Shown: positions 1 through 59,124, numbered from the stretch's first letter. The stretch is DNA of 64,000 nucleotides from Dolomedes plantarius (GCA_907164885.2 OU015494.1:806501-870500), one strand, 5' to 3'. A program made the numbers and translations. The notes: generated by a model from the sequence alone, not told the origin.

Positions 1-1
1 G

Positions 2-664
2 AGGAAAGAACACCATAATAGAGACTTACAAATATTTTTAGGTAGCGTAAATGTTTATAATAAATTCATCCCCAACTATGCTAAATTACGAGTACCATTG
101 AATAAATTATTGAAGAAAGACACTAAATTTGAATGGACAGATGATTGCCAGGAAGCTTTTCAGGATTTAAAAGACGCTCTAATTTCTAGACCTGTTTTAT
201 CTATTTATAATCCCAATTACCCATGCCATATTTTCGTGGATGCGTCTGGACAAGCGGTAAGCGCAATCTTAAAACAACAACATCCTGATGGAAGTTTGCA
301 TCCCATAGCCTATCATTCTCGAAAACTTAGAACCTATGAACAAAATTATGCCATTACCGAGCTGGAATGCTTGTCAATTATTGATGCTGTTGATAAATAT
401 TATTGTTATTTACATGGGACTCATTTTACCGTTCATACGGATCATGCTGCACTTGTCTGGTTAAAAAGTATTAAACACCCAACTGGACGATTATTCCGAT
501 GGTCACTTAAACTGTCCATGTACGATTTTGACATTAAATATAAAAAAGGTTCTACAAATTATGAAGCCGATATGTTAACTAGAAACCCAATTTCTCACCA
601 TGTAACTTTACGTGAACGTGACCCATTGTTGCATTGCAAGAAATCGAGCATCATCAAAATTTAG
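2..664 (+). pseudogene. Ty3-type retrotransposon pol: end of RT and RNase H
   Basis: The open frame enters from the left edge. Upstream of the first ATG it already reads FLGSVNVYNKFIPNYAKLRV (end of the RT thumb). RNase H follows, with Asp in IFVDASGQAVSA, Glu in AITELECLSII and Asp in FTVHTDHAALVW, so its active-site residues are present. The frame ends at a stop at 662-664 and overlaps the integrase frame, which implies a one-base frameshift near 620-634. Gag, protease and most of RT lie outside the window. Confidence 0.9.
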
Positions 665-1854
665 ATAATGTAAACGGTAAGAAGTTTAAAAAAGTTAATA
701 ATGTATGGACAATTATAAAACAAGGTTTAATGAAAATTGTTGTGCCCTTCTCTTTATGTTTAAAATTATTAGAAAAAGCCCATGTTAATTATGGACATTT
801 AGGAGTTTCGGCAATGTTAAATCTGATATCCCCTCAATATTATTGGATTGGAATAACTAAAGATGTGAGTAACTATGTGAAACATTGTGAAGTATGTCAA
901 TTAAATAAGAAGTCTAGACAAAAAAGATTTGGTCTCTTACAAATGTTACCCCCTACCAGTGAACCCTTTGAAATTCTTGCCATAAACACTGTTGGTGGCT
1001 TAAATTATTATGAATCTACAAAGAAATATTTACACATAGTTATGGATCATGCCACGAGGTATATATGGACCTTTGCTTCTAAAAATGAAAATACAGATAC
1101 TTATATTAATTGTTTAACACAAATTTTTCAACACCAAGTACCTAAGAAAATTTTAAGTGATAGAAATAGTGCTTTTACTTCCTCCAAATTTAAGCATTTT
1201 TTGAGAAACAATAATATTACACAATTGCTAACTACTTCGCATAGACCACAAACAAACGGAAAAAATGAAAGAGTAAATCAGACCCTGATTACTAGGCTTA
1301 AATGTAAATTAAATTCACACCCTGGTAAAGTCTCTTGGACAAAATTATTACGTGAAATAACGAATGAATATAACGACACACCCCATACCGTAACAAAATT
1401 TCCCCCTTCTTATTTAATGCATGGAAAACCACCCTACAAAAATTTACTTGATGATCAAGACATGTACCCACCAATTGAAGAAGCTAGGAAGATTGCTAAA
1501 CAGAGAACTATAAGAAATCATGAAGTAAATAAAGAAAGATATGACACTCGTTTTGAGGAATCTAAATTTAAGGTAGGTGATATAGTAATGTACGAAGAGT
1601 TTCGTTACCCAAATACTCCTAAACTTACTCCTCCTTATTCTGGTCCATATAAAATTTTGAAACAAATTTCTAGAGTAAATTTTGAAATTAACAGACCCAA
1701 TTCCCTCACTAAAAAAACCTCGGAAATTGTACACTGTACCAGATTAAGACCTTTCAACCCTGCAGATAATTTTCGATTAGCAACAAGAAAAAGTAAAATT
1801 CCTATTTTAATAACAGTAAACCCCAAAACGCCCAAGATCCCAAGTAAAAATTAA
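634..1854 (+). pseudogene. Ty3-type integrase with D-to-N in the catalytic triad
   Basis: In a frame shifted from RNase H. The zinc-binding HHCC domain is AHVNYGHLGV...HCEVCQLNKK (His50, His55, Cys85, Cys88 of this frame). The core has AINTVGG where relatives have IDTVGG, so the first catalytic Asp is Asn118 (codon AAC at 985-987). The second Asp176 (LSDRNSAF) and Glu212 (NGKNERVNQ) are kept, 35 residues apart. C-terminal part: FKVGDIVMY and LTPPYSGPYKILK, an SH3-like tail. It ends TAA near 1852. Strand transfer is probably lost. Confidence 0.9.
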
Positions 1855-3475
1855 TTAATAGTGTTGGAAAAAAAAACCCTATCTGTGATGATTAAGACTA
1901 CCCAACTGTGACTCAAATAACTACCTGACTATGACTCCGATAATCCTACGATATTTTGATGACCTAATGAAGACTGTGACACATGATGAAGATAACCTAA
2001 CTTTGATGGATTTAGATGCCTACCTAAATTTCGTAGTTATTCATATTTAGAAAATTTTTGATGCTAGTTTGCCTTCCACAAATTACCATCTGAATTATTT
2101 TAAAAGAATATTTATTAAAAAGAAAATATTGATGTGCTAAGTTAAAGAAAAATTTTGTCAATGTTAGAGCTAACATGACATGTCACAGGTTACCCCTAAT
2201 TTTGCCAAGTAAGTTGATGATCTGAGTTGTTATTTTTGTTGACACCGGAGAAACCTTTTGCCAGCACAAGGGGTAGTTCCTCCCGCAGAGGAATGAGCCT
2301 CTTGCTGTCTTTGCATCACAGCACCCTCGTGATCACTAACAATCTTTCACGTTGGACATCACAGAGGATAGCCCATTTCACGTCCAGGTTTGTCACTGAT
2401 GTCATGATTGGTACCAATGATTTTAGAATTTGAATATTTTGAATTGAAACTAGTGACGATGTTAAAGCACGTGTTTTTGAAAATTACCTAATGTGAAAAT
2501 GATGCCCATTTACTTAATTAAGAATTTATAACAAGTTATTTTGAGTTGTTTAATTTATGATCTTATGTATTGTTAAAAACTTGACAGGTATCTAAATCTA
2601 TGCTGTAATTGAAGTGAAACTTTCAGAATAATATAAGAAATCAATTTTGTAATAATATTGTCTAAAGTAATGTTGTTTTGAACTTGAACTTATTGAAATA
2701 TCTTCTGAATTATATATTGTGAATTATTTTAAAATTTATGTAAGTATTCGAGATTAGGAATATGAAAAATGGAGATCGATGAATGATAATTGGTGTAAAC
2801 GATGAAGTTTTGAAATCATGTGTAAAATGTAAACACTGAATATAAACCACATACAATAAGGACTTATTTGATAAACAATGTATAACGACTTGAATTTAAA
2901 CTGAGCTTAAGGACTCCAAGAATTATACGTTATTTTAGGACTCATTATTGAATGAAGAACTTTGATTTAATTAAAAATTTATTTAGATTATATTAGCCAA
3001 TAATATTTCAGTTATTTGAATTTCATTGCACATTGTATAATAATTATAAACTTATTGCATACTATGTTAATTCCATATATTTCGAATGTTCATTATAGAT
3101 TTCATTGTATATTTCTTTAATTTCATATATTTTGTGTAATGGTGCAACGAAGTCATAAGAGTGAGTTTAGTATTATAGTAAAGATTCAGGAGATTTAACT
3201 TTGGATTTGTTTCGGTGAAGTTAATTTATGACGGGTTATGGACAAAGCTCTTGACTCTGTAACCTTGATGTGTTCTAATTCTCACCCACCTTGCTGTTTG
3301 TCGTGACTTCTTTCCACCAATGTTGCATTCAGAGACATGTAATTGTATAATGTAGTTAATTTTGATTATATTTGATTGTAATTGTACTCACTTTATTATA
3401 TAAGAGTTCATTTGTATTTCGTTTGTGAAAATGTCACCTTTCAACGTGACGATTTTCCCTTTTTCGGGGAGGATT
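1855..3475 (+). other. 3' non-coding region of the Ty3-type element
   Basis: 1.6 kb between the integrase stop and the candidate LTR, with stops in all frames. I see no recognisable env-like protein. A TATATAAG box is at 3397-3404. A purine tract GGGGAGGA (about 3466-3473) lies just before the LTR and fits a polypurine tract. Confidence 0.5.
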
Positions 3476-3918
3476 TGTAAAAAATTAAATATTAGGCCCT
3501 CCATTCTATCATTTAAATTCCCTTTCCTAAATCCAATCCCCAGTAACATGACTTTAGCGTTTTAAAAAACCCATAGCAACAGAACTTCCCATAAAACAGC
3601 AAACGTTGCATTTCTACACGTGTATACGTCTCGAGAAAGGCGTGAGTTCGCATCGCCAGCCCCATATTCCGCTGACATTTCAAAACAACAGCCACATGTA
3701 CTTCGCTTCTAGCGCGTAAGGTTGAAAGGTGATATTACACTTCGCTCCGAGCTGTCGTCTGAGATGGACAGATGTTACTATCGCTCTAATAAAACTATTC
3801 GACACGACTGCTTCAAAATTTTAATTCCTTTCAGGCTGAGTCTAGCTCCAGCCATGTAAATTTGAGCTAGTTTTCCTTTTCAGGTTGCATTTAAGAACGA
3901 GATGTAAATGATTATATT

Positions 3919-3921
<3 letters not shown>
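3476..3921 (+). repeat. Candidate 3' LTR of the Ty3-type element, 446 bp
   Basis: It begins TGTAA (3476) and ends TTACA (3921), inverted termini, immediately after a purine tract. It has a polyadenylation signal AATAAA at 3788-3793. The 5' LTR is outside the window, so the repeat itself cannot be confirmed. Confidence 0.5.

Positions 3922-4008
<87 letters not shown>
3917..4008. repeat. CA/TA microsatellite
   Basis: (CA)n followed by about 80 bp of nearly pure TA, starting at the end of the candidate LTR. Confidence 0.95.
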
Positions 4009-4011
<3 letters not shown>

Positions 4012-4120
4012 CTTTATTCTTTCTAGTGAACGATGAACGGATCGTTCAGAGCCGTTCAGTAAAGTGAACGGTTCCCAAAGATCCGGATCTCTCTACTGAT
4101 CCGTTTTGCCCATTACTACA
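4009..4120. repeat. Possible DNA-transposon end with GAACGATC-type palindromes
   Basis: GAACGGATCGTTC and related motifs recur, and the minus strand begins TAGTAATGGGCAAAACGG, a style common at hAT ends. There is no clear second end. It cuts the Pao remnant at its RT start. Confidence 0.3.
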
Positions 4121-5188
4121 TGGCAGGCGTACTATGTAACAACCTGTATCTTTATTTCGTTTCGTCGTTTTCTGAAAAAAATTCTCGACTTCTTTATACT
4201 TTTCTTCTTGTTTATTTCTTTCTGCAGGATCTAATATGCCTATGGTCTCTAACTTCCAAAATTTTGATATTTCGGAAGCACAAGTCATAGAAACAAGCAA
4301 ATTGGAGGAAATAGTAGCTGTGACGTTACTGCAACCAATAATAGTCCATCCTAAAGTGGTACGAACTGCCAATACATCCTTTTCAGTTGAAATCACTTCC
4401 GATGTTACAATTTGAGCCCAGGTATCTGATCCCAATAATACCTGGATTTCCTTCGAGTTTCCGTCTTCATCTTTCGAATAATCAGTAATTTCTATACCGC
4501 TCTTTTTAAGAATCTGATACATATTCTCATCACTTAACTTTGGTATATTATTACAAATTCGATCAGTTCAATCAAATTCAATCAAATTCAATCAAATTCA
4601 TTTCCTTTGAACACGAATTTTTAATGTAACTTCTCTGAGAGCCCGAATCACATAATACTCTCACTAGATACCTTTTATTGTCAACCACAATTTGTGCAAC
4701 CAAAATTTGTAAATATGTTTCCGAGTAATTTGATGAAACAGATAAAGTTTTTACTACTTCTGAATCATTATTCTTCAATTTATTTTCATCATTTTTCTTG
4801 TTTTTAGATCGAAACCACATAACGGGAAATCTCTGTGCTTTGTAAATTACGCATTTTACAAAAACTTTACATTTAGAACTAAGGTGACCTGTCCTCAGAC
4901 ATTTAAAACAGGCACCCTTCCTTCTAAGAATTTTACTACGTTTATCAATTGTTTTATCAATTACAGCAGCACAGTCTTGTGAATTGTGAATTTTTCTATC
5001 ACAGAATACACAAAACCTCTCCTTTATCGGAATATTTTCTTCTGACACTAACGCACCAGCTGTGGGCACGTCTCTAATTCGATTATTTCTAATTACTCTT
5101 GAATCATTTTTAAATTCGCTCTCAAAGGAACCTTTTCTCAATTTTAACCTTTCTTCACTTTCAACTTCTAATTTTAAAAAAGAAAGTA
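4118..5188 (-). pseudogene. BEL/Pao retrotransposon: gag zinc knuckles and protease
   Basis: Minus strand. Upstream of 5141 the frame reads LKLEVESEERLKLR, the end of the gag DUF1759 region. Next come two Cys motifs (CVFCDRKIHNSQDC and CFKCLRTGHLSSKC), then the protease start LCDSGSQRSYI with its catalytic Asp (4578-4700). A short tandem repeat with units of about 10 bp (AATCAAATTC, 4567-4600) puts stops in frame. The protease resumes as EIQVLLGSDTWAQIV and LAVRTTLGWTIIGC (4046-4522), reaching the RT start before the break near 4118. Confidence 0.85.
4567..4600. repeat. 10-bp tandem repeat interrupting the Pao protease
   Basis: About 3.4 copies of AATCAAATTC. Expansion of this unit introduces stops in the Pao reading frame between the protease start and the rest. 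Confidence 0.85.
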
Positions 5189-6081
5189 TTAAATGAAGCT
5201 AGAACATATAATAATTAGAATATTTTGTATAGTGGCTTTTTTATTTATTTATTTTTTTTTGCTAAATTATTAATTTGAGAAATACACTCTGACACATGTC
5301 TGAGAATAACTAAAGGACACGAACTCAAATTTAATATCTAATGTTACCATTTAATTTCTCTTAATATTACTTAACATTAATTTAAGCACTGATTACAAGC
5401 TTTTTCAGAAATCATCATATTAATTATTTTCATACATTAAAAAAATTATTAGAACACATAAAATTCAAGTTACATATTTTCAATTTAGTACTGTGCTCTC
5501 GCCTGATAAATATAACACAAATAATTATGACTTACCACCACCCTCGTTTTAGAAGAAGCATCTGATCGTTTCTACTAAGTAGACCAGCGGAATCGGCAAA
5601 GCAAGAGAAAAATGGCGGATAGTTCTAGATCGGACCACCACGAGGTTCCCTTCCTGTCGCTGCTTATTCTTCGACTCACTCAGAAAAAAACGTTTCTCAA
5701 ACTTTTTTAGAACCGGGAAGAGCAGAGGTCAGCTATGTCCTCGAACAAACACCTTTCAGCTCTCATTGGCTAAAAAGATGTTGCTAGGCCGTTGCTATGG
5801 GGACGCTAAGACCCCTTTACATCCGAGAAGGGGTGGCAAGTCACTCTTTTATTCTTTGCACAAAACCTTTCTACAGGATACGCTAAATTTGCCTCCAGGA
5901 GGTACATACCTTTCTTCCAGAAACCGGTACAAAATAAACCATAGGCGCGATCCCAAGCACACATACATCTTAGGACATACATAATAAAACAGATACACTA
6001 AAATGTGCATGGAACCGAATCAATGTTGTATCAAGACTATGAGATTAGAAAATATATTTACAAAGTCGAATTCCATGTCAC
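5189..6081. mobile_element. 893-bp insertion in Pao gag, flanked by 8-bp repeats
   Basis: AGAAAGTA occurs at both borders (5181-5188 and 6082-6089), and the Pao gag reading phase is the same on both sides, so this is an inserted segment with a target duplication. It has no clear inverted termini and no TG...CA ends. It contains a CTCATTGGC CCAAT-like motif (about 5761-5769), AAAATGGCGG (about 5609-5618) and AATAAAAC (about 5982). No protein family is recognised. Type unknown; 8 bp would suit hAT. Confidence 0.75.
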
Positions 6082-6490
6082 AGAAAGTAATTCTGACATA
6101 CAATCCGAATGATTTCTGGTTGATATATTTTTGGATACACGGTACCGATCCCAGGTTTTAAAGGTAACTTCTGGTAGTGCTGACTCCACTAACGGAAATA
6201 GCATTGTTGCATACCTTTCTTTAGTTACGCCCAGGGAATCCAGTGCTCTCAACTGGGCTTTAAGACTATCATACAGTTCAACCGTAGACTTCATTTTATC
6301 TTTTTTCAAAACCAAATTTAAAAGTTCACGAACGTAATATTCTATTAAAAACTCTTCTTTACCAAATCTTGATTTTAGGAGTTCAAAAACTCTCTCGTAA
6401 TTTTCTTTGGAAGGAGGGAACCCCTCTCACAACTTATAAGCCAGAGAATTTGGTTTCATATTTTGAAATAAATAATCAAATTTATCTTCT
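6082..6490 (-). pseudogene. BEL/Pao gag, DUF1759 region
   Basis: Minus strand: KFDYLFQNMKPNSLAYKL, a TGA at 6427-6429, EGFPPSKENYERVFELLKSR, then YDSLKAQLRALDSLGVT and MLFPLVESALPE. This is the typical Pao gag core. It continues into 4118-5188 across the insertion. Upstream it is fused in frame to a Copia gag. Confidence 0.85.
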
Positions 6491-7041
6491 GGTGTTAGCA
6501 TCAACATGACAAGTGCTACTTCTTTGCCCTTGAAGCCGTATCCGCAAGATGACACCTTACGATGCAATTCCATAATTCTTCTTAAATAGGAACTCATACT
6601 TTCACCAGAATTCATTCTTACATTAAAGAATTCTCTAAGTAGTTGAAGCGTATGTAGCAATCCAAACTTCGTATGGATATCCTTTAGAGTTGTCCATGCA
6701 TCTTTCACCCTTGTACAATTAGTGATATCGTCCAAAAAATTGTCTTCTACAACGAGGAACAGGAACGTAAGAGCCTTTCAGTTAATTTTACTCTCTTCTG
6801 CTTTCAATTCTGATCCGTAACCAGGATCAATTGCTTCCCAACAGTTCTTTTGCAGTAGCGCAGCACAAGTACGCATACTCCATGCCGTATAATTATTTCC
6901 ATCTTGCTTAGGGATCGTCAATTCATTCATGCTGTCTGTAAGGGCCTGTTCACATAGGAGTCTGTTGCGTTGCGTTACGTTAAGGAAAAGATGACGTTGA
7001 GACGAAAATAAACCAATAATAGGCCTCCAAACGATTAGCAA
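6485..7041 (-). pseudogene. Copia gag (DUF4219/UBN2), joined in frame to Pao gag
   Basis: Minus strand: MNELTIPKQDGNNYTAWSMR at 6930 onward (start of DUF4219), a TGA at 6778-6780, then NFLDDITNCTRVKDAWTTLK, LLREFFNVRMNSGESMSSYL and KEVALVMLML. All parts are in one frame, and the same frame continues into the Pao gag. The MITE at 6941-7132 sits just upstream of the Met. Confidence 0.8.
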
Positions 7042-7132
7042 TGAAATTTTTAACGCCTATGATTGGTTTTTTTCGTCTCAACGTCATCTTTTCCTTAACG
7101 CTACGCAACGGATTCCTATGTGAACAGGCCCT
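6941..7132. mobile_element. 192-bp hairpin MITE
   Basis: It starts AGGGCCTGTTCACATAGGA and ends with its complement. Each arm is about 80 bp and nearly perfect (AAGGAAAAGATGACGTTGAG and its complement), with a short centre. No clear target duplication was found, though TA occurs near both borders. It is inserted in the Copia leader. Confidence 0.88.
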
Positions 7133-7500
7133 ACGTCTTCTAGCTGCGCACGGCGAGTTTTGATTTTGGCTTCATCAATTTTCGTAGTTATCTGTTATCT
7201 CCTAACTCACGTATAAAAAACTTCTTCAGAGCACTCGTGCTGATAACGTGTCACACTGCGAGCACACATTCGCGAAACAGAGAGCGAAGTGTAGGGGAAA
7301 ACAGTGATTTATTGGTCCCGTCACCGAGAGGAGGTTTTATGGCGTCCCTCGGGCCTTTGATTATTCGTCTCAGCAGTTTTAAGACGAATGATCAAAGCGA
7401 CGAAATAGTTCCACGTTGGGGGGGGGGGACTAATAGACACCGAAATGTGTCAAGAGGCGACGGGGGGAGCTGATTCGTTTGTGTGTAGATGCGTCTTTAG
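7133..7500 (-). repeat. Copia leader and probable 5' LTR (minus strand)
   Basis: On the minus strand an LTR end GTGTGACA (7249 is its last base) is followed by CGTTATCAGCACGAGTG, like Copia primer-binding regions, and then the leader to gag. AATAAA on the minus strand near 7311-7316 suits the R region. The upper border is not clear. A GGGGGGGGG run (about 7419) and a 15-bp near-perfect inverted repeat (TTTGATTATTCGTCT, about 7355-7400) lie inside. Confidence 0.5.
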
Positions 7501-8199
7501 AAATACATCTTTAACAGATACTACAAAAATGAGGAAAAACTCAAGCGAAACCAAAAGCACGTCAAACTGTTTACATATTTATTAGAGAGAGAGAAAGAAG
7601 GTTGCCATTCAGCAATTTCAAAACTCGGGGTATCGTTAAGTTTAGGTGAAATTGTAGCACTGCTTTGGCATAAATACAATCACACAAGAAATTAATTTTT
7701 AACAATTACTCTTATGGAGTATAGAGATTAAATCGATCTTCCTCCTAGATTGTTCGAGAAAGTTTAGCAATGTATTTAGTAAAATTGCAGAAATTTGACT
7801 GTTATTGTGATTATATTATATAATTGCAAGTTTCTCTTCAATATTTTAGAGAGATTAATTTATTTATTTTCTTCCGACAGATGTGTCAACAACGAAGAGA
7901 TTAAGTATAAAATCCATCGTCTTCCTGAATTCACTCTCGATTAAAGGATCTGTAACGAACTTTTTTATATATAGAACGCTTTAGCACCATTATGTTAAAA
8001 GTTCGACACAATACACGCAAATATCTTGATGAATAAACATTAATGCCTTGCGATACTCTTCTAGGGCGGGATCCACGAATGACGTTTACATGATCCATAT
8101 ATAGTGTGTGTTCGTAAAACGCCCACAGAACACCTACAAATGATGTAAGAATTGCGTAGGCTAACCTTTTCGCCAACTGCTTCGCCAAATCTTAAGTTT
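7501..8199 (+). other. Upstream flank of RSU1: nothing recognised
   Basis: AT-rich, with a GAGAGAGAGA stretch near 7587. A minus-strand open frame (7931-8188) lacks an ATG near its start and matches nothing I know. No other feature is seen. Confidence 0.5.
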
Positions 8200-8366
8200 T
8201 CAATGAAACTGTGCCGCTAAAGTCGTGAGGTGCATCGAGTTTTAGTTTATGATCAGCCACAGACTCTGAAGTTGTCAAACGAAACGGAAGCTTGCATCGT
8301 GCATGCGCAATGGAGAAGTCTACTGATACTCACCCCACTTCCTGTAATTTTCTCGATTTTAACAAA
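8200..8366 (+). promoter_or_regulatory. Candidate RSU1 promoter / 5' UTR
   Basis: The bases just upstream of the RSU1 ATG contain no TATA box. They hold an NRF1-like motif GCATGCGCA (8301-8309), a CGGAAG ETS-like core (8285-8290) and ACTTCCTG (8337-8344), a second ETS-like core on the other strand. This set is typical of housekeeping promoters in animals. The transcription start cannot be placed from sequence alone. The region is less AT-rich than the introns. Confidence 0.4.
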
Positions 8367-56077
<47,711 letters not shown>

Positions 56078-56460
56078 GTATGTGTTCATGTTTCATTATG
56101 TTGTTATAGATAAATTATGGTCTTTTATTTTGTATGTAACAGAAATCTCAATTTTGATAAATTGGGATTTCTACAATTAAGTTTACCGCATTTTCCTGTA
56201 TATAATCCGCAGCGCCATATTATCCGCAAAGCCTTTTTTTCGAGTAAAAAAAAAAAGTTGCATAATCCGCAGCGCGGATTTTGAAATTTTCAAAATAAAA
56301 AAGAAAATACTACCTTGAATGATCACTAGATTTATTAATAATTAAAAACCTTCAAAATCTGATTCATCAGATTCGGAAATGTGATGAATCAGATTTTGAT
56401 ATGCCTACGTATGCAATTGAACCAAACGGTTTAAGGTGCTTTACTGAGGGTTGGTAACCG
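56078..56460 (+). other. RSU1 intron 6, start: possible DNA-transposon scrap
   Basis: It contains ACCGCATTTTCCTGTATATA followed by repeated ATCCGCAGCGC (56190-56280), which resembles ends of some pogo/Tigger-type elements. No second end or protein is seen. A short repeat of AATCTGATTCATCAGATT lies near 56355-56400. Confidence 0.3.
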
Positions 56461-58485
56461 CCTTATAATTCGAAAGGAGTCATTTTCATATCTTTATGGC
56501 ATGTACGGTTCCAAGTGTATGTAAAATGCAGGGCAGCTTCAGGCCAAAAGTTTTGATGTAGATTGCTATCACCTAAAACTGTACGAATGCCGTTAAGTAT
56601 GGTCTGATTATACCTCTCAACAACTCCGTTTTGCTCGGGAGTGTATGTGTTTGACAATTCATGTTTAATTCCATTCTCTCTGCAAAATGTCCTAAAATTC
56701 TCATTATCAAATTCTGTCCCATTATCTGTTCTTATAACCTTTACTTTTCTGTCTAAAAACCTCTCTGCTCGATTCAAATGTTGGTTAAAAATTTTAAATA
56801 CTTCGGTTTTATCCCTCATGGGGTATACAGATACCTTGCGTGAGTAATCGTCTATTATTGAAAGGAAAATTTTTTCTCCCCTTTTACCTTGTGTTTTTCC
56901 GGGGCCCCATGTATCCATATAAAGCAGTTCAAGGGGATGCTTTGATCTAATTCTATTTAATGACTTAAATGTTACCCTTCTATGTTTATTAATTTTACAG
57001 GTTTCACAGCGAAATTTCCTACTCTTTATTCCGGGAAGACCTCTGACACAATTTTGTTTACTTGTATTTTCAATCAAGTCCGGACTAATGTGCGCAAATC
57101 TCCTATGCCATTTTAACATATCATCTACATGGACTGATGAAGTCTCAAATTTTTCAGTTTTCGAAGTTTTACTGGGTATCCTAGGATAAAGATAATACAT
57201 TCCGTTATCTAAGGTTGCTGTAAAATAGTGCTGACCATTTCTAGTCACCCTCACTTTACCTCCATTGCCTGAAAAAGTGGCACCCTTTAAATCTAACTGA
57301 GGACCTGATATCAAATTACGTCGTAATTTAGGAGAATACATTACATTAGTAAAATTAAAAACTCATTGACCAAATTTCAGTTGAATTGTACCTTTACCCT
57401 CAATGGGGAATGTTATGCCGTCAACAGCGACGGACATTTCTTCATTTTTGACAGAAGTAAAATCTATATAAAGTGAACGGTCTCTACAAAAATGGTGGGA
57501 GGCAGCTGTATCAAAACCCCACCCAGTTTCTGAATAGTTACTTTTACTAAAACAAGCTTGAGTGAAATAAGAAAAAGACAAATCTGACTTATCTGGCTTA
57601 AAAGTTCTGGATTTGGACTGGTATCTCCAAGTGTCTTTCGCTGCATGTCCCTCCGGAGATGGCTGGCGTCTTGTGGTCGCAGGATTCATTGGTCTAGCAG
57701 GAGTACTCGCACGGGATGACGTAGCGGGAGCGGGACTCGGTGGCCTGGGTCTGTGGAGTTTCTTCTGCGTACGTCGGCAGTCTTTAATCACATGACCGGT
57801 CTTTCCGCATCCGTCCTCCTATCCGCATCCGTCCATTTACCCCAGTCCTCTGTACTTGTTGAGTTTCTGGTTTCCATTCGCTTTTCCTATCGAAATCTCT
57901 CAATTGGAGTCTAGACTCTTCGGCGATGAGCTCCAACAGCACATCTTTATAGATGAATTTCTCCTGCTTTCATCTCAGAATAGATTGAACGATGGAATCA
58001 AATTCAGCTGGTAGGTAGCGTAGGAGTTGGAAGGGGACATATATCTCAGGAATTGGTTCATTGATACCTTTTAGTTGCTCTGTTATTCTGTTAAGGCGTG
58101 CTGAAAACAGGTCAATCCTCTCTCCTGGTAATATTTTGCACGCGATAAGTTCCGAAAAGAGCTGCATATGACGAGCCCTATTGTCGGGCTGGAAATGCAG
58201 CTTTAAAATTTGCCAGGCTTCTTCAGCATTTTTGCATTCCTCGATGATACCTCGAAATTCAGAGTCTATATTAAGGTAGATTGTCGACAGAGCTAACCTA
58301 GCTCTAGTATTATAGTCCTTCACAGCTTTAGCAGTCACACCTTCCTCTCTAATATTTGGTGCCTTTTCCTCACCATTTACAATGTCCCATGCATCCTTTT
58401 CAAGTAACAGGTATTTTACGTCTGTTGCCCATCTGGCATAGTTGGTGGCGTTTAATTTTTCAATACAATGCTGTACTAAAGCCAT
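56461..58485 (-). pseudogene. Copia retrotransposon 3, gag to integrase, few lesions
   Basis: Minus strand. Gag starts at 58485 with MALVQHCIEKLNATNYARWA (DUF4219/UBN2 type), continues LHFQPDNRARHMQLFSEL and LLRYLPAEFDSIVQS, and meets a TGA at 57970. After a frameshift there is a knuckle CGKTGHVIKDC (about 57800), then protease FDTAASHHFC (about 57500). A TGA lies at 57363-57365. The next part (56463-57341) has integrase zinc residues (WHRRFAH, CETCKINKH), LLYMDTWGPG, VIRTDNGTEF and PEQNGVVERYN, the complete D, D, E triad. It is cut at TPFEL (56463), so RT and RNase H are absent. It is one of the least decayed elements here. Confidence 0.88.
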
Positions 58486-58730
58486 TTTATATAATTCCCT
58501 TAAAAAAAAAAACGACGAAGCCTTTATTTGTGCCCCCCCTTCTTATATTACTAGCGTATCTCATAAATTGGGGCCACAGTTGCCAACCCTGCTTAATAAA
58601 AAAAACTTCTTCAAAAAATTGAAGACTTGTAAACGAGTTGGGCTCAGGAAAAAAAACCTTAAATTATTCCTCCGGCCCTTAATCGTTGTTAGGCACAGAG
58701 AAGCAACAATATCTGGTTGCCCATAACCCT

Positions 58731-59089
58731 TGTTAGGCAGAGTCTCAAAAAATAAGGAGTAACTGCAGGGTTTATGAATTCATCCTTTTATTTAAAATTT
58801 ATTGATACTAGGCTTTAGTATACAGCAAACGAGAATATAAAGGAAATAAAATAACATATGCCAGGGCAGTAAATAATATCAACGCATACAAACCGAACGA
58901 GCGAGAACGCACAACACACCGGCGAGTTTTTCTCCCGGTCACCGTATTTATACTCTGAGGGCCGGAAGCGGGCTACTCCCCCGTACGGCTACCACGCATG
59001 TGCGGAACGCCGCCTCGCTGGCAGAGCGGTGAGCTGAGATTTCGCTCGAATACGTAGCAAGTGACAAGATTTGCATATATGGGCTAACA
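58731..59089 (-). repeat. 5' LTR of Copia 3, 359 bp
   Basis: It runs TGTTAG (58731) to CTAACA (59089), the inverted termini of an LTR. Just inside, on the minus strand, GGTTATGGGC (about 58720-58729) fits the Copia primer-binding site complementary to initiator-Met tRNA. A minus-strand TATA-like GTATAAATA lies near 58946, and AATAAA-like sequences follow. The leader between LTR and gag (58486-58730) is non-coding. Confidence 0.7.
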
Positions 59090-59124
59090 CAGCTTATCTT
59101 ACATTGCGCCTTTTTTTAATTTCT

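Noticed and set aside
1855..3475. Possible env gene after the Ty3 integrase
   Set aside because: All frames have frequent stops and no recognisable motif.
5766..5984. 72-codon open frame
   Set aside because: It lies inside the orphan insertion in Pao gag and resembles no protein; probably chance.
7931..8188. 85-codon minus-strand open frame divergent from RSU1, with a hydrophobic stretch
   Set aside because: It starts at TTG, has no nearby ATG (a stop lies just upstream), and matches no family I know.
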